The notes beneath the pieces are model-generated. The model saw nothing but the letters and a program-made list of their open reading frames with translations. It had not been told where the DNA came from and made no database searches. Source: Capitulum mitella (Eukaryota; Arthropoda; Thecostraca; Pollicipedomorpha; Pollicipedidae). From it: a DNA stretch of 64,000 bases. Position numbers and translations under genes: made by a program. The stretch's first letter is position 1, and the number at the start of each line of letters is the position of its first letter. Positions 20,727 through 33,900 of this stretch are shown here, piece by piece. Location: NCBI GenBank assembly GCA_030062745.1, contig CP099849.1, forward strand, positions 8,333,767-8,397,766, given 5' to 3'.

Positions 20727-22340
20727 AAGGGCGTCAATTTCTGGAAATGATTGGGTGGGCCGAGCCGAGGGGTCCGACAACATTAACTTCCCAAATGTGT
20801 GTTTTGCAACGGGTTCAGCCTACTTTGTTTTGATCAGCGGTGGTTTGTAAGTTTTTTGTTGCTTTTAATCAAACAAGAAATTGTATTGACCTCCATGTAC
20901 AAAGGCATGTATAGGAAAAGAAGATTGAAAGATAGATAGATACATTGCTTTAGGTTTTGCTCTTTACTTTCTGCCCATCTCTTATTTATTGCGGTCACTC
21001 TTACGTTATCATTACCCATTTCCCCTTACCCCTATAACCGGAGGGCTAGACAGTGTGGGAGATTCCCGGCAGGGGGGGGGGGAGATTCGGCCTCCCTTGA
21101 GACCTCGGGAACTAATCGTCCGATTTCATCACAATAAACGGCAATCGATTTTCCCATGACGTAAACTACATGTAAAAAATCCAAATTTTGAGGAAGGTGG
21201 ATACAGGGGCGAGCGAAAATATCAAAATGGAGGACATTTTTTAACTTGATATAACTTTCTTGTTTATAGACCGATTTTGATTAGATTGGCATGAATCGAG
21301 AGGTTATGGATGGGACTTTTGCGATTAGCCCATACATTTGAAATTTTGAAAGACTTCATGAGCATTCACGGGGTTTCAAAAATAGGAGGATTAGTTTTCC
21401 AAAAACTGAATTAGCAAGAAAGTTAAAAGCACCTTTTTAGCTTTACTAGTCATGTCATGCTGAAGAAATGCAAATCGTATTACAATGTTTGTAAAATGTT
21501 AGCATAGGCGGTGCCAGGGACATCAAAAAGGGGGCACTGTCATGGTCACATGCTCTTCGCATCAGCTTGCGGCCTTTGACCCTAAATGACCTCTGATGTC
21601 CTTGGGACCACTTGGAATGATCTTTTGTGCATTTCATGTTATTTGAAAACGTTCCTAATCATTTGAATTCACTCTATTTCTAAAATTTCATTTCATGGCT
21701 TTTGGGATATAAGGTACGTGTACTGACATTTTAGGTCATAGCTCCGTGACCCGACCTGATATCAAGCTGAAACGTGGTACACAAGTAGAGGGCACTCTTC
21801 TTCTTCACATATGTTCGTAGTTTGACATTCGAAAAGATAACGCCAAAATAATTACAATAAAACCAATGTTTTACTTTTGACCTTGACCTGGCCTTGTGAA
21901 GTTGACCTCAGATGAACAGAATTACAACTGTATGCTGCCCAGCTATTTATCTATACATCCGTATGAAGTTTTAAGCTATATCTTAAAAACTGTACTTTTG
22001 GAAGTCATTTGCCTTTTACCCTCAACAAGGCCAAAAATGGCTCGACGTAACTCCCAGAAACGTTGTCTGGTTCCGCCCATGTGCAAGAAAGAAATACAAA
22101 ATTTTGTCACACTACGTAGAAAGAATAGCTAGGAAAAGTCACCAAGTTTCGTAAAGTTGCGTCAAAAACTCTGGAATTGGCATGCCAAAACCCGAGTGCG
22201 GCGGATTCAGCCCCCCTGCCGGGAGTAGGGTTAAAATCGGCAGAAAACATTGGGGCCCAAACCAGCATTGGGGAGGGGGGCCAGATTACATTGGGTGGAC
22301 CATGGCCCTCTCAAAAGGATACAAATCGTCACGCCTACAG
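20727..22340. mobile_element. Short DNA element (~415 bp) split by a later insertion
   Basis: The outer element starts GGGCGTCAATTTCTGGAAATGATTGGG and ends GATACAAATCGTCACGCC. Its body matches the right arm of the pair at 4165-4918. At 21041 the match stops after CTATAACCGG and resumes at 22238 with CGGCAGAAAACATTGGGGCCC, just where the undisrupted copy reads ATAACCGGCAGAAAATATTGGG. Confidence 0.7.
21042..22237. mobile_element. 1.2-kb G-run inverted-repeat element inserted in the outer element
   Basis: The left end has CCCGGCAG then G11 and GAGATTCGGCC. The right end has GGCGGATTCAGCCCCCCTGCCGGGAGTAGGGTTAA, the inverted counterpart. The length matches the element at 15541-16736. A similar right end occurs near 1397-1433. 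No coding frame was found. Confidence 0.65.
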
Positions 22341-24709
22341 CAGATAGTCACTTGACCACGAGGCAAACGGTCGGTAGCCAGTAATTTAGAAGCGATACAT
22401 GGTGCATTTATGAATATTAAGCATGGTTTTTACCTGTGTATAAGATCTTGGTTTGTACGTTTTCTGGTGATCATAAGAAAGGTGATCATGGCAAGCACCC
22501 AACGAGTGAGATCCTGACGAGTGGTCCAAATTTGGTCGAATTTACATTACCATGGCTCAAATGACAACAACCGTTCTGAAAAAAAACATGGAAGTGTGTG
22601 ACGTACCTGATACAGACGCACATCTGGAGGACGCAGCGACATCTGACGGGACGCGACGACATCGCGACCCGGCGTATACTCACCGTAAGCAGAACAACGA
22701 CGTTGGGCGTCGCGGACATGCCGTTTGACGGCTGAGCAGTAAGGCTTGCCGGCTCTGCCTCGCTGCCGTTGCTCCTGTTGACGGCGCTGCGGCCCACTGC
22801 GGCCCTTCCATCGGCCGCGAACGTTATCGCCAAGGCTCTGAGCCTGCTGCAGACCTTATACGGTACGGCCACCCGCAGTTTTTTTAGTTGTCGCCGACTA
22901 CTTTCCTGAAGTGAAAGCCTCACCATGATCTGCCTAGTGACAGTAGTCCCGGAACCTGGGTGGAGAACGTCCAGTCTGACTTGCTCGTTATGGGTCGCGA
23001 TAAAGGATGTTTTTATTGCCGACCTAAACTCTTTTTTTCCTAAACTTTTTCCCGACCCAAACTCAAGATTCAGACCACTTGATTTTGGCTTTTCGTGTCA
23101 GAGTGTTAGTTTAGAGAAGGAAAACACATGGTCGGCGTGACGTGGCACGACGTAGCGTTACATGCAGATGCAGGGCGTGCAAGTAAGAAACAGATGTGCC
23201 GCTTCGCTCACTAGAGCTCCATCACGCGCCAGACAGGTTCAAAGTGCCTTCCCTTACCATACGCAATGCATTTTCTCCACATTTTTTGGCAGCCGCACTC
23301 CCCTAGCACTACGCACTTTTTGGGTGTGGTGTGCATGTCCTCGTCCTTTAGCGCAACGCCGGTCAAGGACCCCTTTCGGTAAGAAATATTTATATCGTTA
23401 TGTTGCATCAGTAATCGTTATGTAATATATCTCAGACCCCAAAAGAGGCCGATTTTTGTTCGTGCCAAATTCGGTACCTAAGTATAAAACTCGCTGCTTG
23501 TCCTGGGGGATTTTACGTCAGTTGCATGAGCGATTAACGACGCTACAGACTTTTGTCACCCATTTCTAAGAGACGTCAGCACGGCAAGTGTGTCTAAGGA
23601 AGGTGCCCTCTTCAGTTTGCTCACGTTTGGTGCTTAAGCATCGAACAACTCTGAGTCTGCGGTGTTTTGTCATTAACCTCCATTCTGACCTAACTGTCAT
23701 TGAAATGTCGACGCTCAGAAATGTTTGCGGTCTTGAAACAGACAGTTAACTTTGTGAAATGGATTAGGGATTCCCTGCAACGCATGATCTTGAGGACTTC
23801 AAATCACTTTAGATGCCCACTGTCCGCATATTCTCGTATGTTCTCGTATCTCGTATCTCATATCTCTCATAACTCATATTTTCGCATGTTCAGTACACAG
23901 CTCTTTGTGGCTGACCCAAACCCAATACTGAGTGTGCTAATGCACCGAAGAAAGCATCGAAAACCCATGCCTGAAAGTGTACAAAGTGAGTCAAATGGAA
24001 ACGTACGTGGCGGGATGTTTTTGTGTGTGACTGCATTAGGCATGTACCCGGTCGGGCGCGTTCCCATGAGAACGCGCCCGGTCGTCCTCTGGTCGGGCTC
24101 GTATCCGTAACCGGGCGGCGTTCGCGCGGGGACGCTAATCGTTTCCGCCGACCCCGCGCGGGGGGACCGAGATTAGCGCGAGGGGTCGAACCCCTCCTTG
24201 TTTGCCCGACTTCCTTTGCTTCTGCCGGCGACGGACACGGTCGCTGTTGCGCGCTCGTCGGGTTCGGATGCGAGTCGCTGGCGCACGCTTGCCGGCACCT
24301 GTTCGCCGATGTTCGTTACCAAAGGAAATACAGACAGTTCTTTAACCGCGTGGTTCAGTGATGCTCAGACGTGAAGTCACGGAACAGACATGCGGGAATG
24401 GACTTGTCCGCATGGTCCACAAGCATGCCCAGAGATTTCCTAATATGTATCACTGGAGGTCTGCACAGGAAAGAACCGTTTCTTTCAGTCGTCACCAAGG
24501 CGTGATGTTAAAATGCCTTCTAAAGTGGGGTCTACATGCTCCTCCCCCCAGGACTTGCAGTTACGATATAATGGTTGTTAGTTTCTCGAAAGTGCGCAGG
24601 CGGAAGTCATTCTTGTTATGAAAGTTCCGCGGCGAAATATTTGTTATCTGGCTTAACAAACGATGACACCAGCAGAACTATCATAGAGTCGGCAAATACA
24701 TGATGCATA
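22341..24709. other. Intergenic, nothing firmly recognised
   Basis: A minus-strand frame at 22680-22926 is open and followed by a good donor (CTTACG|GTGAGT), but no partner exon or motif is seen. A GGGCGCGTTC / GAACGCGCCC hairpin lies at 24053-24078 in a GC-rich block. Confidence 0.3.
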
Positions 24710-24715
24710 TTTATT
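24710..24715 (-). terminator. Candidate kettin poly(A) signal AATAAA
   Basis: TTTATT on the plus strand reads AATAAA on the gene strand, about 590 nt after the kettin stop. It is the first canonical hexamer downstream. This would set a 3' UTR of roughly 0.6 kb. Confidence 0.5.
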
Positions 24716-25300
24716 GTTGAAACGATGTACTACAATGCTTTTCGAGCAGGGAGCAGGTTACTGCGTTTCGAGTTCCGAGCTAGTTTCAGAAGTGTCCGGG
24801 CGAGTAGAAAATCACCAGAACTCTACAGTAAAGACGAACAATCCTCGGCGGCCTCGAGAGCCAGAGCGCGGAGGTCGTAACCCCGAGATTCGATCCCCCC
24901 TGTCGGACGGAGAGTTTCGCTGGCGACGCCGAGCAGCGCGACCAATACCCGACCACCGCCTGAACCAATGACAACGCCACCCCGTCAGTAAACAGGCCCT
25001 GCTCGGCCTCGACCGCGTGTAAACTAGCTAATCGCACGGGAGAAATATACTTCATTACAAACATGTTCCATTTCTCAAGTGGATCGAACGATCGCTGGCG
25101 AAACGATGTGGTTTACATCTGAAGCGGCTGCCGGCGGTCGACAATTTTCGGCTGCAGAGGCCTGCCGCCGGCAGTTTTGGCGTGCGTCCCCGGCCGCCGC
25201 TGCGCTGGACGCCGCGGAGGGCGGGCCGCCGCGGCCGAGGACGGCGCGTCAGGCGAGTTTCCGGGGCGGGGCGGCGGGCGGCGGCCGACCGGCGGGCCGG

Positions 25301-25459
25301 CTACTCCGACTCGCTCTCCGACTCGGCGCTCTCGACGGTCAGCCGGGCCGAGGCCTCGCCGGTGCCGGCGCTGTTCGTGGCGCGACACGTGATCACGCCC
25401 GAGTCCTCCTCGTACGTTTCGACGATCTCCAGCGTGGCCGTGTTGCCGCTGATGGTCAT
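25301..25459 (-). CDS. sls: Kettin exon K59: second half of Ig 26, acidic tail, stop
   Basis: It encodes MTISGNTATLEIVETY, EEDSGVITCRATNSAGTGE and the acidic ESAESESESE end, followed by TAG. The acceptor is GCCGCCAG; 53 codons including the stop. No strong donor lies before the stop, so onward splicing to a longer titin-like isoform is not evident from this exon. Confidence 0.9.
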   Translation of the reverse strand: MTISGNTATLEIVETYEEDSGVITCRATNSAGTGEASARLTVESAESESESE

Positions 25460-28400
25460 CTGGCGGCATACGGCGGCCCGTCAGACCGGCGCTCCCCGGA
25501 CGGACAGGCAGACACGCAAACTGATCGGCGCACAGACAGACAGAAAGACCCACAGAGAGAAGAACAAAATGAACGGAGTCTGACAGAGTGGCTGCCTGAT
25601 GTGTGGAAGATGACACGGGCGGTTGTACATGTGTTTAGGCAACAACGCAAGAGATGTGTGGATTGTTGTTTTATCATAGCAGCGACTGTACGTGAAAAGC
25701 AATAAGAGCTACCTCGATAGGTTCTGTACTTATAAATATTCGGCTGCATCCAGGAAATGAGACAAGTTTAAGTCATCATTCTGTGCTCTTCGTTAACAAG
25801 ATATTGCCCTTTTTAACCACAAATTTGGCATCACACAACGCATCGTTCCAATCTGGTAGGATGCTTGGATCACACGGCGAGGTCGTGTGACGTTCGCAGC
25901 TCTGCGTCGTCACGCGTCACTGCGTCACCGTGTCACGAGGTCCCTGAGCTGACCTTGAAGTCCCTGCTCTGCGGGATGAGCGTGTCCTCCCTAAGCCAGC
26001 TGACGGTCGGGGTCGGCTTGCCGGTGATCTTGGCCGAGAAGCGGGCCGGCGAGCCCTCCTCGCAGGTCACGTCCTTCAGGCCGGTCACGGTCGGCGCCTC
26101 GTCCTGCTTCGGAGCTGCGGAGGATCCGACGGTCAGTCAGACACTGATCGAGCAGGGCTGCGACGCCAGCGCCCCTGGCGGCGGGGCCGAACTATGCCAG
26201 CGCCCCAGTCCGGACACGGCGGCGGGTTTGGACGCAACCGTCCTCTCAGACCTGACCGCGAGATAGCTCTCATACCAGCCCGAGGCCTCTGGCGTGCAGT
26301 GTCCTCCCACCTTGTCTAGCAGGGTGGCCGCCCTCAGAGCACAGCACAGCGATAGACGCTTACACCCTCGTTGGCCGCGCTCGTACGCGACTGCCGTGCA
26401 ATGACGGTGCGCGCAGAATACTCTTGATACGCCGGAGTTGTTCGGACTCACCAGTGACTTTGAGCGGCGCCTTCATGGTGGACTTGCCAGCCGAGTTGGT
26501 GGCCACGCAGTAGTACATGCCCTCGTCCTCTGGGAAGCACTCGGAGATCTTCAGGATGAACGCGTCGCCCTCCTGCTCCATCTTGAAGTACTTGGAAGGC
26601 TTGATTGGCTTTTCGTCCTTCTGCCACTGAGCGGTTGGCGCTGCGGCAGAAAAGACACGGGACAAATGAGAATCAATTCAGCTATAGTCAGCAGGGCTTG
26701 AGATGACCGTCGTGGTACCTGCGTGTATCTGAGTAGTCTGAGTGAAGAGAAAATAATGGCGCGATGGCTTATTATCATCTTATTATTTAGCTTTTTATTA
26801 TTATCTTGATCGCGTCACTTCTCTCAGTGACCGAGATCTCAGCCGTACCACGGCGTTTAGGAAAAGGCCGGCGACTCTGACTCTGACTCGACTCGACTCT
26901 GACGCCGTTTGGTTCACTGGCCGGAGAAACACCACACGGGACCGCTGGGTCATCACCACTGGACCAGTGGAAGGAGCGCACCATTCGGCACCACTGAGAC
27001 CTCTGACTGGTGGTGCACCACTCAATACCATCGGGGCCAGTGGCTGGCGTTGTACCACTCGGCACCATTGGGCCAGTGATTTGTGGTGCACCAGTCGGTA
27101 TCATTCGCTTCGAGTGGGCGCCAGCTGCGGTCGTACGCAACTTCAGTCCGGTCGTACTTGGGCAGCAGTTAATGTGACAGTCTGGCCGTGCCTGGGTAGC
27201 CGTTCAGGCGACAGTCTGGCCGTACCTGGGTAGCCGCTGAAGCGGCAGCGGAACATGGCCGGCTGGCCCTCAGTCACGATCAGACCCTTCATCGGCTCGG
27301 CGATCTTCGGCGCCACGTCCTTCTGCTCGGGCTCTGCCGGCTTGGGCTTCGGCTTCGGCGCCGGCGGCGGAGCCTCTACGACCAGCTGCACGGCGGAACC
27401 AGCACACTCAGTAAACTGGAGACTTTGCCTGCTGCTGGATATCACACTCAGTAAACATTGGCCCCGCTTGGTCTGTCCTGTACAATTGCATCTCAACAAC
27501 CGGGCACAGCCAACCGGCTGGTCCCATGTTTACTGCCAGAATGAAAAGCTTAAAACGTAATTACAATATGTTCCTACCCCTCTTTCTAAAAGTGACATAC
27601 CTGAAACAGCAACTGCATTTTTAGCTATGCGCTCGGGACGAAATAATTGCTTTGGGTTTGCTATCGGACTCTCGGTCGCAGCTGATCTGCGGATGCAGTG
27701 GTCATTATAGAAGTTATTGACCGTTGCCCAGAGGCTCTCGGCACAGGAAATACGCGATTGCCTCTTGTGTGTGTCGTGTACTTAAATGGATGGACATAAA
27801 ATAATCGTCAATATCACCCGCGAAATGTAGAACTCGAGCGTGTAACAGAATTTCCAGGCTCAGCCCACGAGATGAATGTCATTGTACCAATGAGCTAAAT
27901 GTAGTCGAATACCGAACAGCTGAATCTAATTTGAGTGCTGGAGTCGGTGACGATCGATGACCATGATGCAGCCTCTTCTCTCCATCCGGAGCGAGCAGAG
28001 CTGGACCGTGTCGGGGTCCGATGTGGCTCACCTGACCCTGGCAGCGGGCCTCTCCGGAGCTGTTGATGGAGACACACTCGTAGGTGCCCGAGTCCTCAGG
28101 GGACGGCTCCAGAATCAGCAGCGTGTACACGTCCTGGTCCTCAAGGATTTTGTGCTTCATGTCCGCCGTGACTTTCCGGCCGTTCTGTTGGCAAAAAGGG
28201 GAACTATGTAAAAAATCGCATGGTTTAAACAAGGAAAACAATGTGACACGAACCAGTGGGCCTTTCCAACGCTCTGAAAAGGCATGAAAGAGAGCAATTG
28301 ACAGCGGCAGTGATGTGAAATCGGGGATCTATATGGGCTTAACAGGACAGCAAATATTTTAGTCCATGCCCATCTTTTTGAGGTCTTAACCTATATTTCC

Positions 28401-30885
28401 TACAAAAAAATGTTACGTACTCCAGGAAACACAAACATCTGAATAGAAAACAGCGTTCCGTACATGGTTATCAAGACGAACATGACAAACCGCTGACCAT
28501 TGCTGCAATACGACTGCGCAGTACCTTGAGCCAGTAGACATCCATTGGCTTGGTGCCAGCCAGCTTCGCGTCGAACCGAGCCAGTTTTCCGGCCTTGACC
28601 TTGGTGTCCTGGATGGTCTGCACGAAGTTGGGCGGGGCCGCCGCGCCTCGCGCCTGTTTGCGCTGTTCCACCACCAGGTTGGCCGAGCATTTCGCCTTGC
28701 CGCCGCGGTTGGAGGCGATGCAGGAGAACTGGCCGGAGTCCTCGCTGAACACTTCGCGGATTTGGAGGACTGAACGCTTCTGAGTCGTGGTAATCTGCCG
28801 GAAAAGTGGGTGAATTCATTATGCCATTTGGGTCATTGCTCCACGGTACCACGACAATAAAAAGAAACAACATCAGTTTTTCGAATATAATCAAGTGTTT
28901 ATACCATAAAGAACACAAAATTGTCCGCATTGGGAGGGTGGGATAAAACTGCCCACCCTTTTGATTTCCAAATCCAGCCTGTTTCAAAAAAGGCAGATTG
29001 TAATTACTGTTCACCGTCTGGCAGAAAAATGGCACACGCCTCGAAAAAAATGCCCTCCACATGGATTTTGGAACCAAGCGTTGCGTAACGTGGCGTTTAG
29101 GAGCACGCCACCTTTCCACGCTCCCACTTGAGCCGTGGGGCAACTGGGACGATATGGGCTCCAGTGTTCCCGAGACCCCGTCCAGGCGCCGCGTCCGCTC
29201 ACCGAGAAGTCGGCGCTGGACTGGATGAGGAAGTCCTCACGGTACCACTCGATCTCTGGCGGCGGGTCGCCGGTGAACTCCACCTCGAACTTGGCGCCCT
29301 CCTTCTCGTACACCCGGCACGGCTGCATCTTCCGCGTGAAGAACGGCGGCTTGGACGGCTCCTGAAAACCCAGGGCCGGACTGATGAGCGTCTGCTCTGA
29401 ACTGGAATTAGCCCTGCGAACAGTCTGGAAGGGAATTGGGAAGGACACAAAACTGGGAAGACGGAACTGACCTGAGTTTTGACCAACGTTCTTCATGCTT
29501 TATAGTTTATTGAGCCGGACTCTGGGTACCGAGTGCGCTAGTGTCATGTACATCCCGTAGTGTAATCCGAAAACAAACACCGTGTCAGAATGAGTGTAGG
29601 TTCGTTACGTTATTTAACGCTGACAGTCAAGCGCAACAGCGATATCTCAACGCGGGAATGGTGCGCAGTGGTACTTGTTGCGAATGTTTATCATGTGCGC
29701 TGTACAATCAGGCCCCGGGAGACGTAGTACGGATCGCCACGAATGAGAAGCACTCACCACTTTGCCCTTCACAACGCGGTCCTGCATCTGCGCCTTGTGT
29801 TCCACCTCCGAGGTCTCTTTAGCCGTGATCTTGCGCTGGATCTCGAGGTCCCCGCGGCGCTCCTTCTGCTGCTGCTTCTGGACGCTGGTGTGAACCTGTT
29901 CAAGCACGTCATCTCAGGTCAGGGTTTCTGAAAATTCTGGGAGTTTCCTCTCCGGGGACAGTCCCAGGAGTATGTCCCCCCGGTTTTCCAGCCGCCCACC
30001 CCTTGCACCTCGTTTACCGCCACTAGACGTGTACTCAATACAGCTGATGTTCCAAACATGCGCAGTTTGATTTCAACAAGGCAGTCCAGAGAGACAATGT
30101 AGAAAAAAAGAATGACATTGACCAGTTGGTCGGGTGGGTTTATTTTTACCGTGCCTGTACAATTTACGTTGTACCGTTTTGCGAAACGTCGCAACCGTTT
30201 CAGCGCAACGGGGAGTAAACACCGAAGCCCACCAGCAGAGGCCCAGCGGCACGACGCGCGGCTCGTCGGCCTCAGCCAGATGAGCGGGCCGCCGGACCGC
30301 AGCTCACCTCCTTGCCCTGGACGGTGGACTCGGCCGGGCCGGGCATGAAGGGACGGCGCGGCGCCGCCTGCTGCTCCGGCTGCCGCTCGGCCTCCGAGCT
30401 GTGGACAGCCGGCGGCGGAGCTGTCAGAGCCGCGGCCGGGCCGGGCGGACGGGCGCGGCGGCCCACAGCTGCTGGTCTGGTGCGGGGACGGCGGGTACGC
30501 GCGGGACCGGGCAGCTGCCGGCCCGTGACACGGCCGCGGGGCATTCCGGTAGTGTTTGTTTATCGGTTTATCGTCGTGTGTTACCAGTGTTTAACTTGAT
30601 TAAGTGGTACAGTTTAAGAAAAGGCACTGAACGATTACTTTAGGTTACCGTAGAGATTGCCCAAGGCCTGACAAAAACAGGCAATGTGTACATCGCATGT
30701 GCACAATGCAGGAAGTGCGCATTTTGGGACGTTCCTTGCAAATACATTACAAGTTCAGTAAAATGTAAATGAGAGCATAAAGAGTTCCGTCTGTAATTCA
30801 GTTCACGTACAGACAGCCTTGTTCGTGTTTTACTACATAAAGCTGACATATTTAGGAACCTACGCTATCATGAACCACCAAGTAA

Positions 30886-30946
<61 letters not shown>

Positions 30947-33900
30947 CATGCATGCATCAGATGTGATAATAAAATGACACATCTGACATTGCCAGCTTGA
31001 GCAACGGCTTTGCGAGCCGATCTCGACACATCTGGCGTATTTGCCACTGCTTCTACTACGAATACTGGGACATTTGTTGCTATATATACATATAGCATAT
31101 GTGACACGCAGCAAGCCAATACTCATCAACTCTACGAAAAACGGATCAGGCTACCAAACCAGGTGGCCTGTCTGAACCGGTGGATGCACTGCTGTTGACA
31201 ATGACTCGTGCCAAGTGCGATGCCGTACAGCTTCTTGAGGACACCACTCGTCTTCGTCATAATCCACCGCATGCCAAATATGGGGCAAAAGGAAGACTAG
31301 AAAACAGGCAAAACTAGCTGGCGAACCATGCAAAACCGCTTCAGCGTGCCCCAGCAACGGTGAGATGCGCGTGGCTTCCCATGGATGCGAGAAAAGCCTT
31401 AAATGTATAGCCTTAAAAGCATCAGCTCTATGCGACAGATGCCTAAAGGCGTCTGACATATCAGCGAGCAACTCACTGAGTCGTAGCCTTCTACATTACA
31501 GTGATGATCTATTACAGAGCTAAAAACTAATGCAAAAGCACTAAGAGTGTAACCTACTTTGTGCACTAAGCAAAGCGCTCTATGATACTTTTGCTGGTCG
31601 ATCAGGTAGCGGCTATCTAAGGACACGGCGTGAAACAAACTGAGGAGACATAAGAGGGATCAGTCACAATGCAAAGCGTCAAATGGCAGGGTAGACATGA
31701 GCATGTCCTGAGATGTGGAACAGCTAGAACACCACTGTAACGCTAACGATACCTAGGCTGCACTCCCAGAACACTTTTGGCCCCTCTGGTCATCTTAGTG
31801 GTCTGCTTCGAAGTGTCAGTTGTTTCGTCCCTAGGCGAGAAAGCACAGTACTTCTTGGTACACCTGGCATTGTTAGTGGGCGGCAGTTTCACAAGCTGCC
31901 GTCATCAGTATTTCATGCTGTTCGTCCGAACTTACTAAATGTCGCACGCCACGTTTACTATTGGTCGCACATTATTGCACACTATTATGCACATCTTAAG
32001 CGTAGAGACGTAGATACAAAACAGTCCGCGGAAACATAACACAGCTGCTCTTGGGCGAAGCTTTGCATGCACAAAGGCCTCCTGAACTTGACGACTCAGT
32101 CAGACCTGGTCTTCTCTAGCCCCCAAAGGCACCTTAAGACATCTCACGGTTTTGGGAGACCAGAAGCGGTATGGTTCAAACAATGTCCGCAGCTAAGACC
32201 ACAGTGCGTTTGACGATTACGAGGTGTTTCGAAATATATCGACAGGACAGATCCATTGCGGGTCAAACCACGAAGGAACGGTTTAAAGAAACAGTTACAA
32301 AGGTCACAATGGGTAAGTTGTTAATAAATGCGTATCTTGGGAATCAACCAGAAACGGGAAGCAAAAACCGCATTGGCTACTGGTAGCATGTTTTCAAAAA
32401 TATAAGCATCGCTTCATTTTATCGTAGCCTTATGAAATAAACCAAAATAATACACTGCTGGACGAAACCGAACATCTCCATTATGATTAACCGCGGCCGT
32501 AAAACTTCACAGACAGCTCGATACCGAGCCCGTACTCACAGCTTCTGCATGTAGCTGGCAGCCATGCCCTTGGCGACGGAGCTGTGCTGGATTTTCTCAC
32601 CGGGCACGGCGAATTGGTGTCCCGCCTCCCTGATCTTGGCCTCCTTCATAAGCTGGTCCTCCTCCAGCTGAGCCGTGGACAGTGGCACAATGACAGCAGA
32701 CGACAGTGACAGCAGTCAGCAGACAATGACAGCAGACAATGGTTCAGGTCGTAAGAGTTAACGAATCGCTATGTGATCTGTGTCTGACCACGTTACTTTT
32801 ACGGGGAATGATTCCAACTATTGACCGGCTGTTTGATGAGTTACGGATTTATAACTAATGTTCGATAAAGGATAAGAAGCAGACAACGAGGAAACGAAAG
32901 TAAAGTAGAGTAGACGCAGGGGATAATGAAGAAAACAGGATATGTAAAGAAAAGGGGGAAATGAGAAAGCGACGAAGGGAAGAAAAGAGGAGAGGGAAAA
33001 GGATGAAAAGGACAGGGAAAGGAAGTGAGGGAGACGAGGGGAAAGGTCTAAACTGCCTTGCCTGGAGGTTCGGAGGGGAGCCTCATCCCCCACTTGTCGA
33101 AGGTTTTAACATTAGACCTTTGGAAAGAAACAGTATGGAATCCTAATTCAGGCTTCCGCCCGCAAATCATTTTCGGAAATGCCCAGTCATACTAACTGTG
33201 GCTGCCAATGTCCGAGCACGGGCAGCCAGCAGCCCGCAGTCGGTCGCACCTGTTTGTAGCTGCTGTAGTAGTCGGCGCCCTTCTTGGCCTTGGCCAGTCG
33301 CTGCCACTCGGTCTCGGGCTGTTCGACGACCTTCTGGTGCTCGCCCTGGTGCAGCACCACGATGCCGGGCCGCACCTTCTCCTCGAACACGCGCTCCAGC
33401 TCGTCGTTCTGCCGCTCCTGCTGATACTGCTTCAGGTCGTAGTCGTACCAGGCTGGCGAAGCGCGGTGAACGGGCCGGTTATGTTGGTTTGTGACGGGGC
33501 TGGATGGTATTGCCGTATGGCCAAAGAGATGCTGAGCTGTTACCAGTGTGTTACTCATGGGGACTAAAGCACCTTAAATATTACTGAGGCATTTATACCA
33601 ATGGATGAATACCGGACTCTTAGCTGCATGAACATTTTCCGAACACAATATTTCTCATATCTCTGGGAGCTGAAAATGATGACGTCCAGCTGTTTCTTTT
33701 ACACGTGCTAATCATTTCATTTTGCACAGGACCCACAACATTTCGGCCCTATGCGAGTGCTTTGCAGCTTTCGGCCGGCCAGCCAACCATGCTTGTCCAC
33801 ATCACGAAATGCCATGTATCCAGCAGCCCCTTGATTTGTGCTTTGTCCTACTCCTAAAACATAGGCCGCACGGAGTCACGATTCTTATTACGCCGGCTGT

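Noticed and set aside
22680-22926. Minus-strand frame followed by a good splice donor in the intergenic region
   Set aside because: No partner exon, promoter or known motif could be found, so a gene call is not justified.
24053-24078. Perfect 10-bp hairpin GGGCGCGTTC / GAACGCGCCC
   Set aside because: Isolated and GC-rich, with no T-run or flanking gene end. It has no evident role and may be chance in a GC-rich block.
24834-24905. tRNA 3'-half-like segment (GAGATTCGATCCC) near the kettin 3' end
   Set aside because: The upstream A box and stem pairing are missing; it may be a SINE fragment or chance.
27870-27920. tRNA-like A box (TTAGCTCATTGGTA on the minus strand) in a kettin intron
   Set aside because: No matching B box or acceptor-stem pairing follows at the right distance, so a tRNA gene is not supported. 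At most it is a decayed tRNA-derived SINE.
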